The notes beneath the pieces were generated by a model. The model saw nothing but the letters and a program-made list of their open reading frames with translations, did not search any database and was not told the origin of the DNA. DNA of 64,000 nucleotides, taken from Sordaria brevicollis (taxonomy: Eukaryota; Ascomycota; Sordariomycetes; Sordariales; Sordariaceae). Each line of letters begins with the position of its first letter. Positions within the stretch are counted from its first letter, which is position 1. Below, piece by piece: positions 11,045-21,239 of the stretch. The position numbers and the translations under genes were made by a program. Where the stretch lies: positions 2,294,001 to 2,358,000 of the forward strand of contig JAUTDP010000009.1 in NCBI GenBank assembly GCA_033439795.1, written 5' to 3'.

Positions 11045-11979
11045 CTTGCCGGTTGTATGGAGGTGAAATGGAATCTATGAACGGTTTTCGAGATATGTAT
11101 GGGTCGAGGTCGAACTAGAAGTTGTATAACGGATGGAAGAGACTCGATCTATGATATCTTCGACTCTTTCCTCTTTTTTTGGTGGTGAAACGTGCTTGTT
11201 CCTGGCGTGCACGCAGTGGCGATTATTTAGCCCGATCCCGCCCCAAACCAGGTGTTGGTTTTGCTGGCTGAAAAATAATGTATCTCCGGTCGCATCGATG
11301 GACGGAATATGAATCGGGAGGCTGGGCGGAAACAGAAATGTGGTGGGTTTCCGACAGAATCTGTCGCGGTTGTCGCGAAAATGAAAGTTGGAGTTTGGCG
11401 TTTCCGTCTGCTGTGGAAAGGTTGAGAGGCGTGGGTGGTTGCCAGCCAAGTTCCTTCCTTCCTACAGGCCAGGGTCCATGCGGCAAGCGGTGCAGAGAAG
11501 GTGTGGCTCCAGTCATGACGGCTGGAAATTTTTATGCAACGCTGCTGCCGTCTCTCATTGGCTGTCTGAACAGCGTGTAAACACACTGGAGCTGGAGCTT
11601 AACACCGCTGTCAAGGTGCTGTTAGTGCATAAGTGGAGACTCTGTGGAGGATATAAAGTTGCACTAACAGCATAGAGCTGGAATCACCAACCTCAACCCA
11701 CCACCGAGCAAAGAGCTCAAGATGGCAAGAGAGGTTTGACATACGACTTCACTTCAAACCTCTTTTCCCACAAAGGAGTGGAATGCTTTTCATTTGAGTG
11801 TTAACCTAGCGGTCGTCTCAATTCCACCTCAGTCAGCCCTATTTCCTTGTGTCCATCCTGCTCATTCTGCCGGAGCATCCTCGAAAACTACACTCGTTTA
11901 CATCTTGACTCTTGGACCGTTTGATGACTTGCTTTACAGAGACTCGAAGTTGTTGGGTATCCAGGAGCAAGCTACTACC
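11045..11979. other. divergent promoter region of brr2 and coiled-coil gene
   Basis: The region separates two divergently transcribed genes. It contains a perfect 13-bp inverted repeat around a TATA-like ATATAAAG (11617-11672). Frames seen here on either strand have no support as genes. Confidence 0.5.
11617..11672. repeat. 13-bp inverted repeat flanking a TATA-like box
   Basis: TGCTGTTAGTGCA at 11617-11629 is repeated perfectly in reverse complement at 11660-11672. The 30-bp spacer contains GGATATAAAG. The placement about 310 bp before the plus-strand start codon suggests a promoter or operator-like site, but this is inference. Confidence 0.6.
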
Positions 11980-13749
11980 ATGTCGATGATGGATCCCACT
12001 CAAAAAACCCTGGAAGCTGTCCAAAAGGTGCTACAACCATACCTCCGGCCTCGCGAGGAGGTCGCTCATATCAGACGGATCTTGACACTTCATCTCAGTT
12101 CGGGGTTGAAAGACGGATCACCACTAACAGAGCCCTTGTCACTTACCAAATCAAGTGAACTACCATCCTATCCACCAGAGATCAGAGGTCCGTATAGGGA
12201 ATACCTCGAAGCGTTGAGCGCCAACATCAAGGCTCGTGCTGAGTACCAGGCACTATCACAAAAACTCGGTCATTATGAGGGTTCCGAGCTTGAAAAGGAA
12301 GGACCCCAACCTAACTATCTCCTTAGCCATCTTGCCAGCCTCAAGGCTCAAAAGAAACATGAAAAACTCCTAGTCGTGGAAAAGAATCTTGACATCTTGA
12401 GACAAAAACCGGCAACATCACCAGACTTCTTGAGCCAGGAAAGAATCTTTACAGATTGCAGACCTCTCCCGGAAGTTCCCACCGAAGTCGTCAACTCTCT
12501 AGCTCTGGAACAGACGTCTGAGGATATCACTGCGTCAAAGAGTCTACAGCTCAAGGATCTCTCAGACAGCCTCGAACACCGGACTTTCCAGACGAACCTA
12601 TCACTCAAACAGGAAGAAGTCCTCCTCGAGAAGGCCAAGTCCGTTATCTCTACCGTCCAGCCGGAGAACATCAGTCCAGAAGCAAAACTCCAGGCATTAA
12701 ACGCTGCTCGTACCGAGTTGATCAACTGGATCGAGGCCGAGTTGGGGAAAGCATCAGGAGACGGCGGAAAAGGGGAAACAACCGGGCAAGACGATGGCAA
12801 CAACAAAGAGAAAGCAGATCATCTCAACCAGCAACTCACCAGCATCAAATCAAAATACGCCCAATACCTCACCGAGCGCAAAGCCCTCTTGGAGCTGGTC
12901 ACCACCCGACTACACTCTTCTTCCTCGTTTAAATTCCCAACCATCACCACCTCCTCGTTTCCCCTTTCTTCGTCCGCCTCGGCACCACCACCGCGAGTAT
13001 CATCACCCGAACGGCCCTCATCCACAACACAACCAGCAACAGAGGAAAGCACACCACCACCGATAGACCACCTCCTAACCCCCACCCTCTCCTCCCTCCT
13101 CACCCTCTCCCACTCACACAAATCCCTCCTAGCCAACAAAGCCCACATTTTTTCCTTGTTATCCAAACAAGCTCGCGAAAACGCCCAAGTGCTGGATCAC
13201 CTGGCTGAAGAGAGCCATATGCTTCCTGCTTATGGTCAGGGCCATACCATGCAGACGAGAGATGATGGCAAGGAGACATCAACACAGCAACTAGTCAAAC
13301 CATGGGTCACAACCGCCGACGCAGCCAAACTCCAAACCTTCCAGGTGGTAGCAGAGAAAATCGAGGAAGGGCAAGTGGCGCTCGAGGGGGCGATGAGGGT
13401 GTTGGGGGAGGCTGATCGGCTTTTGGGTCGTGGACCACGGGAGCAACATCAACAGGAGAAATCGGTTGGGACAGCGGCTGGTGGAGGAGGGGATGAGGAG
13501 GACGAAAAGGATGATGATGAGGATGTGGGCGAGGAATCGGATATATGGCTTGTTGAAGCACGGGGGGAGAAACCTTTTGGAGGGGGAAGTGGTAATGGAT
13601 TGGGACTCGTTACAAGTGGGATAAAGGGGCATGGTAATGAGGGTGGAAGAAAGGCTGGACGACACCGTGAGAGTGGAGTGGGGAGTGTATGGGATATGTT
13701 GGATTTGGATGTTGGGCTGGGGAAGAGGGATGGGTCAAAGGAACTGTGA
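11980..13749 (+). CDS. conserved-looking coiled-coil protein, function unknown
   Basis: A single exon gives 589 residues from MSMMDPTQKTLEAVQ. The frame is open for 62 more codons upstream (to 11794), but that stretch is leucine/serine-rich leader-like sequence, and the chosen start begins where the helical protein character begins. Most of the N-terminal two thirds is predicted alpha-helical and coiled-coil, rich in Leu, Glu and Lys. A Ser/Thr/Pro linker lies near residues 310-365, another helical segment follows, then an acidic stretch (EEDEKDDDEDVGEESD) and a Gly-rich tail. I recognise no catalytic domain, signal peptide or membrane segment. The tail lies back to back with convergent rfc2. 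A structural or scaffold role would fit the composition but is not shown. Confidence 0.7.
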   Translation: MSMMDPTQKTLEAVQKVLQPYLRPREEVAHIRRILTLHLSSGLKDGSPLTEPLSLTKSSELPSYPPEIRGPYREYLEALSANIKARAEYQALSQKLGHYEGSELEKEGPQPNYLLSHLASLKAQKKHEKLLVVEKNLDILRQKPATSPDFLSQERIFTDCRPLPEVPTEVVNSLALEQTSEDITASKSLQLKDLSDSLEHRTFQTNLSLKQEEVLLEKAKSVISTVQPENISPEAKLQALNAARTELINWIEAELGKASGDGGKGETTGQDDGNNKEKADHLNQQLTSIKSKYAQYLTERKALLELVTTRLHSSSSFKFPTITTSSFPLSSSASAPPPRVSSPERPSSTTQPATEESTPPPIDHLLTPTLSSLLTLSHSHKSLLANKAHIFSLLSKQARENAQVLDHLAEESHMLPAYGQGHTMQTRDDGKETSTQQLVKPWVTTADAAKLQTFQVVAEKIEEGQVALEGAMRVLGEADRLLGRGPREQHQQEKSVGTAAGGGGDEEDEKDDDEDVGEESDIWLVEARGEKPFGGGSGNGLGLVTSGIKGHGNEGGRKAGRHRESGVGSVWDMLDLDVGLGKRDGSKEL

Positions 13750-14369
13750 ACTGGTGGATGGAAATATCCGACAAAAACATCCTTTTGGGTTTTCGTCCAA
13801 CAAACATGAAAAACAATCATCTTCGAGACACTCAAGAAAAAGTACAAGAGAAAGACAAAAAACAAACAAATGAATCCATGTAGTTTCCAATCGATTGCGA
13901 GTGCGACAAAAATGGCAAAAGCTCAAGTTGCCCAAGCAACGCCACTACTCGACCGGTGACGCTCCCAGCTGCTAACCCTACGAACCCGCGGTTCATCAAC
14001 AGGTTCTTGTACCACTGCGCCAGACAGCAGGACCTGTTGTGCTAATGGGGCTAGAAAAGGGTGGTTATAAACCCGTTAGTGAGGTGGCTAGTGGCAGTGG
14101 AGGTATTTGGCGCCTAGAATTACATGATGGGTTGGATGGAATGAGGTAAACTGGATTAGTTTCTCCTATCCGAGATTGCCCATTAGGAACATAAAGACCG
14201 TTGTCAAGCATTCATCATTGATGTCTAGATTAAGAAACACGGAAACACAATAGTAGAATGTAAATGACCTGCCATTTTCTGCTGCCCAACCGTAACTCCG
14301 AACCCCAGTGATATGTCGCCTATTTTTGAAACATCTGCTTTCTTTCATACCCTCCATCAACTGCAGCCA
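13750..14369. other. convergent 3' region
   Basis: This lies between the 3' ends of the coiled-coil gene and rfc2. It contains a tRNA-like A-box sequence that was rejected as a tRNA (see the rejected list). Nothing else is supported. Confidence 0.5.
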
Positions 14370-15690
14370 TTACCTGCCAGCCATGATGCCCGATATCCGT
14401 AGCGCCAGATCCAGTATAGACAAATGTTCGTCTGCGCCGTCCACCAGCCTCTTATCTATCTCGGAAAACACCATGACGATCTTGTTCTTTTGAACGTCTG
14501 GAATCATCTCGTCGTACACCACCGCCTGATAGAGCTGCGTCATTGTCTGTCCCGCACTCCATCCATCCGCCACCATCTCCTCAACCACCTTGGCAACCGC
14601 CGGGTACGTATCCGCCCCAGTACGGGGGCGCATCGCCTTGAGTAGCCTCTGGATGGTATCGTCAGGGATGACACCGGCGATATCCTCTACGATCTTGACC
14701 GTGACCATCTTTGCGTCCACCTCCATTTCGTCTCCTCCTGTTGCTTCTTTTTGTTGTTCTCCGTCTTTCGTCGTTGTGGTGGCCGCTACGGCACCAACTA
14801 GCCTGGCCGCACTTTGCAAGTATGTAATTGCCTTTCTGAGATCGCCCTCGCTGCACTTGATCAGCGCGTCAACAGCGCCCTCTTCTAGCCCGACACCCTC
14901 GAGCTGCGCAATCTCCTCCAACCTCTTCTTGGCATTCCCCTGGTCGAGACTCTTGAACCGGAACTTGCTGCAACGACTCGCCAGCGGATCGATGATGCGG
15001 GTGACGTAGTTGCAAATGAGGCAGAAGCGGGTAATCTTTGAGTATGTTTCCATGGTGCGGCGCAGTGCGCTTTGGGCGTCTTGTGTCATGCTGTCGGCCT
15101 CGTCTAGGATGATGATCTTGAAGGGCGGGCATGGGTATTTCGCCTTGTAAGCTGCGGAAGGGTTGGTGAGCTGCATGCGAGCAAAGTCTTTGACCTTTTC
15201 GCGGACGATGGAAATACCGCGCTCGTCGGAGGCGTTGAGTTCGAGAACACGGGACTTGATCAGTTCGGGGCCGTAGAGCTCCTTGGCGAGGGCGAGAACC
15301 GTCGAGGTCTTGCCTGTTCCTGGAGGGCCGTAGAAGAGCATGTGTGGGAGCTGCAGGAGTTGCGACTTGGGTCAGTTTTCTTCTGTTTTTTTCCCCCCAT
15401 AAGGTATAGTAAGGAAAGCAGCAGTTTGCACAAACATTGGAAGCTTGTAATGTCCTTTGGAGGACAGTGATGGTGTGGTCTTGGGCTGCGACATCGCTAA
15501 GGGTCTTTGGACGGCTGTCAATTGTCGTTAGCTACCTATCCGGTTTGGCCGAGTTGAAACTGATGGCAGTCGCATACTATTTCTCTACCCATGGTTGCGC
15601 TTTAGGAGTTTCCTTTGTCTGCTTTTCTGTGTTGGCAGTGCTATTCGCAGCCGCCGCCTTCCTGGCCTTGAGGTCGAAAAAGCTCGCCAT
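14370..15690 (-). CDS. rfc2: replication factor C subunit 2 (clamp loader ATPase)
   Basis: Three exons, 15690-15578, 15514-15436 and 15350-14370, give 390 residues. The protein is a small RFC subunit of the clamp loader that opens PCNA during DNA replication and repair. The N-terminus reads [11 protein letters not shown], then [14 protein letters not shown] (RFC box II). Walker A is [10 protein letters not shown] (about residue 70), Walker [10 protein letters not shown], then [10 protein letters not shown], the arginine-finger SRC motif in [12 protein letters not shown], and sensor 2 [11 protein letters not shown]. The C-terminal collar domain follows. The sequence around [20 protein letters not shown] resembles yeast Rfc2 (human RFC4) more than Rfc3, Rfc4 or Rfc5. 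An insert rich in Thr and Glu (about residues 260-285) separates sensor 2 from the collar. The two short introns are near the start. The divergent neighbour is the double E2 gene. Confidence 0.93.
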
Positions 15691-17398
15691 GGTGAATCTT
15701 GGCAAGCAGGTTGTAGGATGTTGTTTTCAGTTAATTTCAAGAAAATCAGTTATGTGCCGGGTGTGTTTCTGATATATTCAATCAAGCAAGCGCAATGTCG
15801 TGTTGTTGAAGGGAGCTCGTGATGGTAATGGCAGAACACCAAGCAGCACTTTACGCGATGACGAGGAAGAGAAACCGCGTCGAGCGCGTCTCATCCAGCT
15901 TAATGTGGGGCTTTGGCCATTCCAAGTGGAACCCTTTTAAGACACTCAACCCCGGCCGTCCGCTAGAGCTCCGAGATGCTGGGGTTGCGTCGGTGCCTGG
16001 ACCTTCTCCACGTCCAGCGGGTCGGCGACGGAGACGGGACGGGGGATCCACTCGGGTCTTTCCTAAACATTTGACCCCTCCTCCCCGGCCCGGCAGATAG
16101 GGTCCTTCCAGACTCAGTTCTGTATCTTTGTGAAATTACATACTCCCTGCCTCAGTTTCATTTCCTTTTCGTATCTGGTACGTATTGTAAAGTTCACGCT
16201 TCGTAAAGTGCATCTCAACCGTGTTGCCGGTACATGTCTTGATCGCCTTATGCATTCATACCTCTATCGAATGCGGGGTTCGGGTCCCTGAAGTTTGGTG
16301 GCCTAACAGCTAGGATACTTGTATGCACATGAGGTATACCGAAGACATGGAAAACCTGGAAGTCTCAACCATCATGGATACGATCATTATTCAGTTCCAT
16401 TCCGTTGTGATGTCTGGATCAGCAAGGCATCGTCTCCTTCTTGACTTGTACTACACTCCTCCTCGTGTCGGGATGTGACTGCTCGCTGTAATTCTACAAA
16501 CAGTGAAACTACCTGTAGTACCTACTGGTACCTGACAAAAAGAATGGAAACCCTGTTACATTCGTTTGTATTGGTGCCGATTACGCACACAGGAGTTTAG
16601 AGAAAGATCAGGGCCTATAAAAGCGCCTATGCATAATAAGTGGAATGCGGAAAAGGGAAGCCTTCTTTTTTGCCTTTTCGGTTGTCGCTGGCAAGGCAAA
16701 TGGACCTGCCATTTGTGATGCCTTCCGCAAAAGAAGGAATAACTGTAATTTACCTAGGTACACATCATATTACCATCCCGCGTTTACGTGTAGGCGCCTT
16801 ACACATGTTAACGTCGTGCGTTACTGCACCACTCGCTTGATAGTGGTCGTCCGTCCTTCACTTAATCCGTTCGTTCTTTTTCGTTCGTTCGTTCGAACTC
16901 TCCAGCTGCCTGCCCCGCACTCAACCTAACTTCCACTTCTTGCCCGAGCTGGTGGTGTCTTCCAGTCTACCTTCACTTTTGGCTGCAGTCGTTGCTCCTC
17001 ACTTCAATAACAGATTGCTACCCGAATCGGGATCAGAAATCACAAAAGTCCATCACACATCGTCCCTCCAACAAAAACAAAAAACTGGGACAACAAAGCC
17101 TTGGCCTGGCTATCTACAGGAGGCAGCTACCCGGACAATTAATCTCCAGCAGCACATTTCCATCATCGACCACACACACCACTTCGCACAACGTGAACCA
17201 GTACCCATCCGCCGCCAGAGTTTTTTTCTTCCTTCACGCCCAAATCGCGGTCCTCACAACCGCTACATAATCGCTTACTATCAGGTCGCCTGTGTTGTCA
17301 GTTCGCGATCTCCAGTTGCCCCTCCAACTCTTCGTTTTCACCACCTTGCCGCTGGGATAGCCAAGACTTGGTGAGCCCCAAGTCAGAACTGAGGAACC
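15691..17398. other. divergent intergenic region and long 5' leader
   Basis: This 1.7-kb region separates rfc2 from the double-UBC gene. A TATAAAA sequence at about 16616 and pyrimidine-rich tracts (including TTCG repeats near 16870-16897) suggest that the plus-strand transcript has a long leader. Short frames here look spurious. Confidence 0.5.
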
Positions 17399-19028
17399 AT
17401 GGACCAGTCCATATTTCGCATCACCAAGGAGCTTAGCGACCTCCAAAAAGATTCGGATTTGTGTAATGCGCCCCGCCCCGTAATCTCTCCGATTTTGTTT
17501 ACTATTGCTAACATGACACCGTGATAGCTCTTGCTGTCGCCTGTCGCGATGCCGATGTTCGCAATGTCATGGCCATGATCATCGGACCACACGATACACC
17601 TTACGAGTTCGGCTTCTTCGAGGTACTGGACATCACGTTATGGTAGCTGGCAGAAAAGGTCTCGCTGACTCCCTGATAGTTTGCCTTCAAAATCAACCAA
17701 GAGTATCCTCGCAAGTCGCCCCAGGTTACAGCTACAACCACGAATGAGGGCCGCACCCGCTTCAACCCAAACATCTACGCCAATGGCAAGGTCTGCCTGT
17801 GAGTCTCCCATCTCCTGGTCCAGTCAAAGGCGTTCATACTAACCAAAGAATCAGATCGATATTGGGGTAAAATCACTGTCCCTCTGACAAACATCCGTAC
17901 AACTCTGATTTCGGGGCTAACATGGCACAGAACATGGCGCGGTAGTAGCAAAGAACAGTGGTCTGCTGCTCAAGGTCTCGAGTCCATTCTGCTCTCCATC
18001 CAGAGCTTAATGTCCATGAACCCCTACGAGAATGAGCCGGGCTTCGAGGATGCAAAGGAGGCCCACGACAAGAAGAACCAGAAGGATTACATCCAAAAGG
18101 TAACCAGAGGCTTTGGCCATGCTCAAAGTATAAGCTAATATGTTCCTAGATTCGTCATGAGACAATCCGCATCTCGGTCGTCCATCGGCTGGAGCAGTAC
18201 CTTGGCATCAACCCCGACGGCACAGCCAGTCCCGAAAATGGCAACGAAGAAAGTGGCAGTTCAGCTGATAACGACATGGATGGCGATGAGGAGTTCGTTC
18301 CATTCGAGCCTTTCAAGGATCTTTGCAAGCGACGATTCCTCTGGTATTACGATTCCTACCTGGCAGCCGTCGAGAAGGGAAAGTCGGAGGTTGAAGAGAA
18401 CCAGACCTTCGCCAGGATGCCCTTTGAAAGCCAGGGCAACGGAATGCAGGGCAAATTCAACTATCCGGAGCTGGAAAAGAGACTCAAGGCTATCAAAGCA
18501 GCCCTCGACGCGGAGACGGAGGGATGGGCCGCAGAAGGATTGGAGGCCAAAATCCAGGATACCACGGTGGCTGTCAACCTGCAGAGGCAGTATGAGCAGG
18601 TTGTGGAGTACTTCAAACGCCAGGATTTGGCGCACAACGTCGAGCTCGTGGACGGCAATCCCTTTGTCTGGCTCATTACCTACTTTGGAAAGCCCATGAC
18701 GAACCTGGACGGCGGCCTGTTCAGGATCAGGCTTTGCTTCAGCCCACGATTTCCTACTGAGCAACCTCGGGCCAAGTTCGAAACTAGGATTTTCCATCAC
18801 CGAATTGCCGCGGACGGAACACCCTGCTACTTTGCGTCCCTATCCCGTCGTGAGGATGTCAGGACGCATATTGAAGCCATCATCGATGCTCTCGAGGAGG
18901 AGAACCCTGCTTACGATCCGCGGACCCTAGTCAACCCCGAGGCGTTCAAGCTGTTCTGGGGCTCACCCGATGACCGGAAGATGTACAATCGGCGTCTTCG
19001 CCGATCTGTTCAGCAGTCTATGGAGTAG
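17399..19028 (+). CDS. UBE2Z-like ubiquitin-conjugating enzyme with two UBC folds
   Basis: Six exons fit: 17399-17462, 17528-17622, 17680-17798, 17855-17866, 17931-18099 and 18150-19028, giving 445 residues. The first UBC fold contains the E2 active-site region NPNIYANGKVCLSILGTW with Cys92, followed by the UBE2Z/USE1-like extension MSMNPYENEPGFE and IRHETIR. These features match E2s of the UBE2Z class, which in animals can be charged by UBA6. After an acidic linker and a helical segment, residues about 310-430 form a second UBC-like fold: WLITYFGKPMTNLDGGLFRI, then HHRIAADGTPCYFASL and LVNPEAFKLFWG. This has a cysteine (Cys379) in the E2 active-site position but HHR instead of HPN. Exon 4 is only 12 bp and lies directly after the active-site cysteine codon. 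Whether domain 2 is catalytic is unknown. Confidence 0.88.
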
Positions 19029-19718
19029 GTTATCGGCTCGACGGTCTGGGTCAATAGTATCTTGGTTGTTAACGAAATGATTAGGGATTTCTGTTAAGAC
19101 CGCCACCAGGTTACCAGGTAAACAGGAGCGTTGGGAGAGTCTCCCCAAGAAAGGCGTTTGAATTTATTCCAGGGATTACACTTTGCATGAATCATAGCAT
19201 GGTTTTTGCTTTTCTTTCTCTGTCAAGAACCTTTTTCTATCTGCGGCGTTGGTAAACCAAATTTGGTAGGGCGTGGAAATGGAAATATCCGGTGTTCAAA
19301 GGACGGACGGACGGAAAAAGGTGTCTTAACAGAAAGGGTTCGATTTTACTGGCTTCGCATGATGATATCGCGTATAAAAGGATTGCCTATATGCGTGGAC
19401 TGGGCTGCTGTTTAAACAGAGAACTCTGATATACAGTTCGAGCTCGTACGATAACAGGTAGCGCATTCTAACAGAGCGAACACGAACAAATGAAGAATAA
19501 ATAAGTTAAATCCCAAATGTCAAAGCTGTGTTTAATATGAAACTTGACTTGTCATCCCAGTGGGAAGGTATCTAACAGACTTAGTCGCTCGCTGAACTAG
19601 ACCATTTAACTGTAAAACACATTGATCCTCCTAAACCCATAACGCCATGCTAGTATCCCATTTCCTACCGTCAACTTCTCCTTCAGGAGAATGCGCCAAG
19701 ACAAAAAAAAGCCAAAAT
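19029..19718. other. convergent 3' region
   Basis: The stretch lies between the 3' ends of the double-UBC gene and the minus-strand low-complexity gene. I see nothing beyond probable 3' UTRs. Confidence 0.5.
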
Positions 19719-21239
19719 TTACCGCTTGGACCCTTTCCTACTCGTCGTCGTCCTATCGATCTGATCCCTCCCAGGTGTATACGGCGCCGCAATCCCCACC
19801 AATCTCTGTGATTGCTGCTGCTGTAGTCGTGGTATCTGTCCTTGTCCTTGTTGCCCCTGATTATCACTTATTGGATTCACATATCCTCCTTCCGTCGTCA
19901 TGCCCATTGTTGGTGGCGTGGCTGACGATGTCCTCCTATCTGTTATATCTCCACTTCCTACTCCTGCTGCCCCTCCCGCTGCTCCTGCCGTTGCAGTTCC
20001 TGTCGTCGCTATCCCTGGCCCAGTTGACCCAGTTCCACGAAATTCATAAACCCTTCCAGCCCCTCCAGCACCATAATTGGCAGCAGAACCAGCACTAGGA
20101 CTGCTCCCGCCGCCGCCAAAAACAGCAGGCTGCCCCAGCGTAGGCGCCGTCAGCTGCTCGCGGTGTAACTTGTCCAGAGACTCGCCGACGACGGCGTACT
20201 GCGCCCAGTTAATGGGCGGGCAGCGCACGACAGTTTGGGGTTTGGGGAGGGTGCGCCAGGCTGGTTGCTGTTGTTGCTGTTGTTTGTTGATGCGGCGGTT
20301 GTTTTTGCTTCTTGGTTGTTTGCGTCTGGTGATGTGGTTGGTGGTGCTATTGGTGGTATTAGGGGTGGTGTTGCTGTTGGTCATGGGAATGTCGCCGTCG
20401 CCGTCGACATCGTAATCACGTTGTTGTGAGTCTGGAGATCCTGATGATGAGGAGGCTGAGGGTGAGACTTGGTCATTTTGTTCATCGTTGTCTGTGTCAC
20501 TGGAAGCTTCTGATTTCAGGTTTTCATCGTTTTGGTCTTCGTCGTCCTCGTCCTCGTCGTCCTCGTCCTCTGAGTCATTGTCATTGTCATAGTCACCAGC
20601 TCCAGGTCCATTCAACAAAGGATCTCCTTCCATTCCGATCCTCCCCGCCGCCAGATCAGCAACGAAGGCACCCGGATCCGCAAGCGCAGCATTTTTAGCC
20701 CTGTTTAGAGCTTGAATATCAGCTGTTGCGCGCTGACGCTGCAGCTGCAAGATGGTAATGGCGGATTTAAGCGCTAGCACGTCCGGGTTGTCGTCGAATG
20801 CTATGGGTTGTGGCAGCGGTGGGGGGATGCCGATTTGGTCTGGTTGTGAGTGAGTGAATGTGGGTCGGCCTTGGGCGAATATGGGGATATTGTTGTTATG
20901 ATGATCAGAGGGATTGTTTGAAAAAGGTGAATGTGATGACGTTGATGTTGATGCGTGACGGTGATGGTCGGAGCCGGATAACCGTGCCGATTCACGAGTC
21001 GGGGTGATGGGGCTAACAGGCGGGCGTGGGATCGGTGAGGGTGCACGATCCGGGTTTTGTGGGGCCTCGGAGTCCTCCGCATCAGGGGCCGCATTCTCCG
21101 CACCGACATCCCCGCCCCCGGTCCCGGCAGTAGTGCGGCCGTTCGAGCCGCCCATCGGTCCGCTGGCAGTAGTGTTGGTGGTCCCGGCGTCTGGTGGGAC
21201 ACCGCGTGTGGTTATTGTGAGGCCTGGCATGGAACCCAT
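19719..21239 (-). CDS. low-complexity acidic/Asn/Gly-rich protein, function unknown
   Basis: A single open frame of 506 codons starts at MGSMPGLTITTRGV. Most of it is disordered: Gly/Thr-rich at the N-terminus, a Ser/His/Pro stretch, an acidic Asp/Glu/Asn cluster near residue 226, a Thr/Asn tract, poly-Gln near 325, and a Gly/Ala/Thr tail. Two segments look ordered: a Leu/Ala-rich helix (about residues 155-190, with ALKSAITILQLQRQRATADI) and INWAQYAVVGESLDKLHREQ (about 345-365). The second reads like a short conserved docking motif and is the best query for homology searching. A nuclear regulator would fit the composition, but no domain proves it. A short upstream exon cannot be excluded. Confidence 0.6.
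   Translation of the reverse strand: MGSMPGLTITTRGVPPDAGTTNTTASGPMGGSNGRTTAGTGGGDVGAENAAPDAEDSEAPQNPDRAPSPIPRPPVSPITPTRESARLSGSDHHRHASTSTSSHSPFSNNPSDHHNNNIPIFAQGRPTFTHSQPDQIGIPPPLPQPIAFDDNPDVLALKSAITILQLQRQRATADIQALNRAKNAALADPGAFVADLAAGRIGMEGDPLLNGPGAGDYDNDNDSEDEDDEDEDDEDQNDENLKSEASSDTDNDEQNDQVSPSASSSSGSPDSQQRDYDVDGDGDIPMTNSNTTPNTTNSTTNHITRRKQPRSKNNRRINKQQQQQQPAWRTLPKPQTVVRCPPINWAQYAVVGESLDKLHREQLTAPTLGQPAVFGGGGSSPSAGSAANYGAGGAGRVYEFRGTGSTGPGIATTGTATAGAAGGAAGVGSGDITDRRTSSATPPTMGMTTEGGYVNPISDNQGQQGQGQIPRLQQQQSQRLVGIAAPYTPGRDQIDRTTTSRKGSKR

Noticed and set aside
11794..11979. 62-codon N-terminal extension of the coiled-coil protein
   Set aside because: The residues look like translated leader. 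The ordered helical protein begins at the 11980 methionine, so the later start was chosen.
13960..14040. tRNA-like sequence on the minus strand (TGGCGCAGTGG A-box-like and GGGTTCGTAGG B-box-like)
   Set aside because: The T arm cannot pair (GG where CC is needed), the acceptor stem has a mismatch and no anticodon arm forms, so it is not a credible tRNA.
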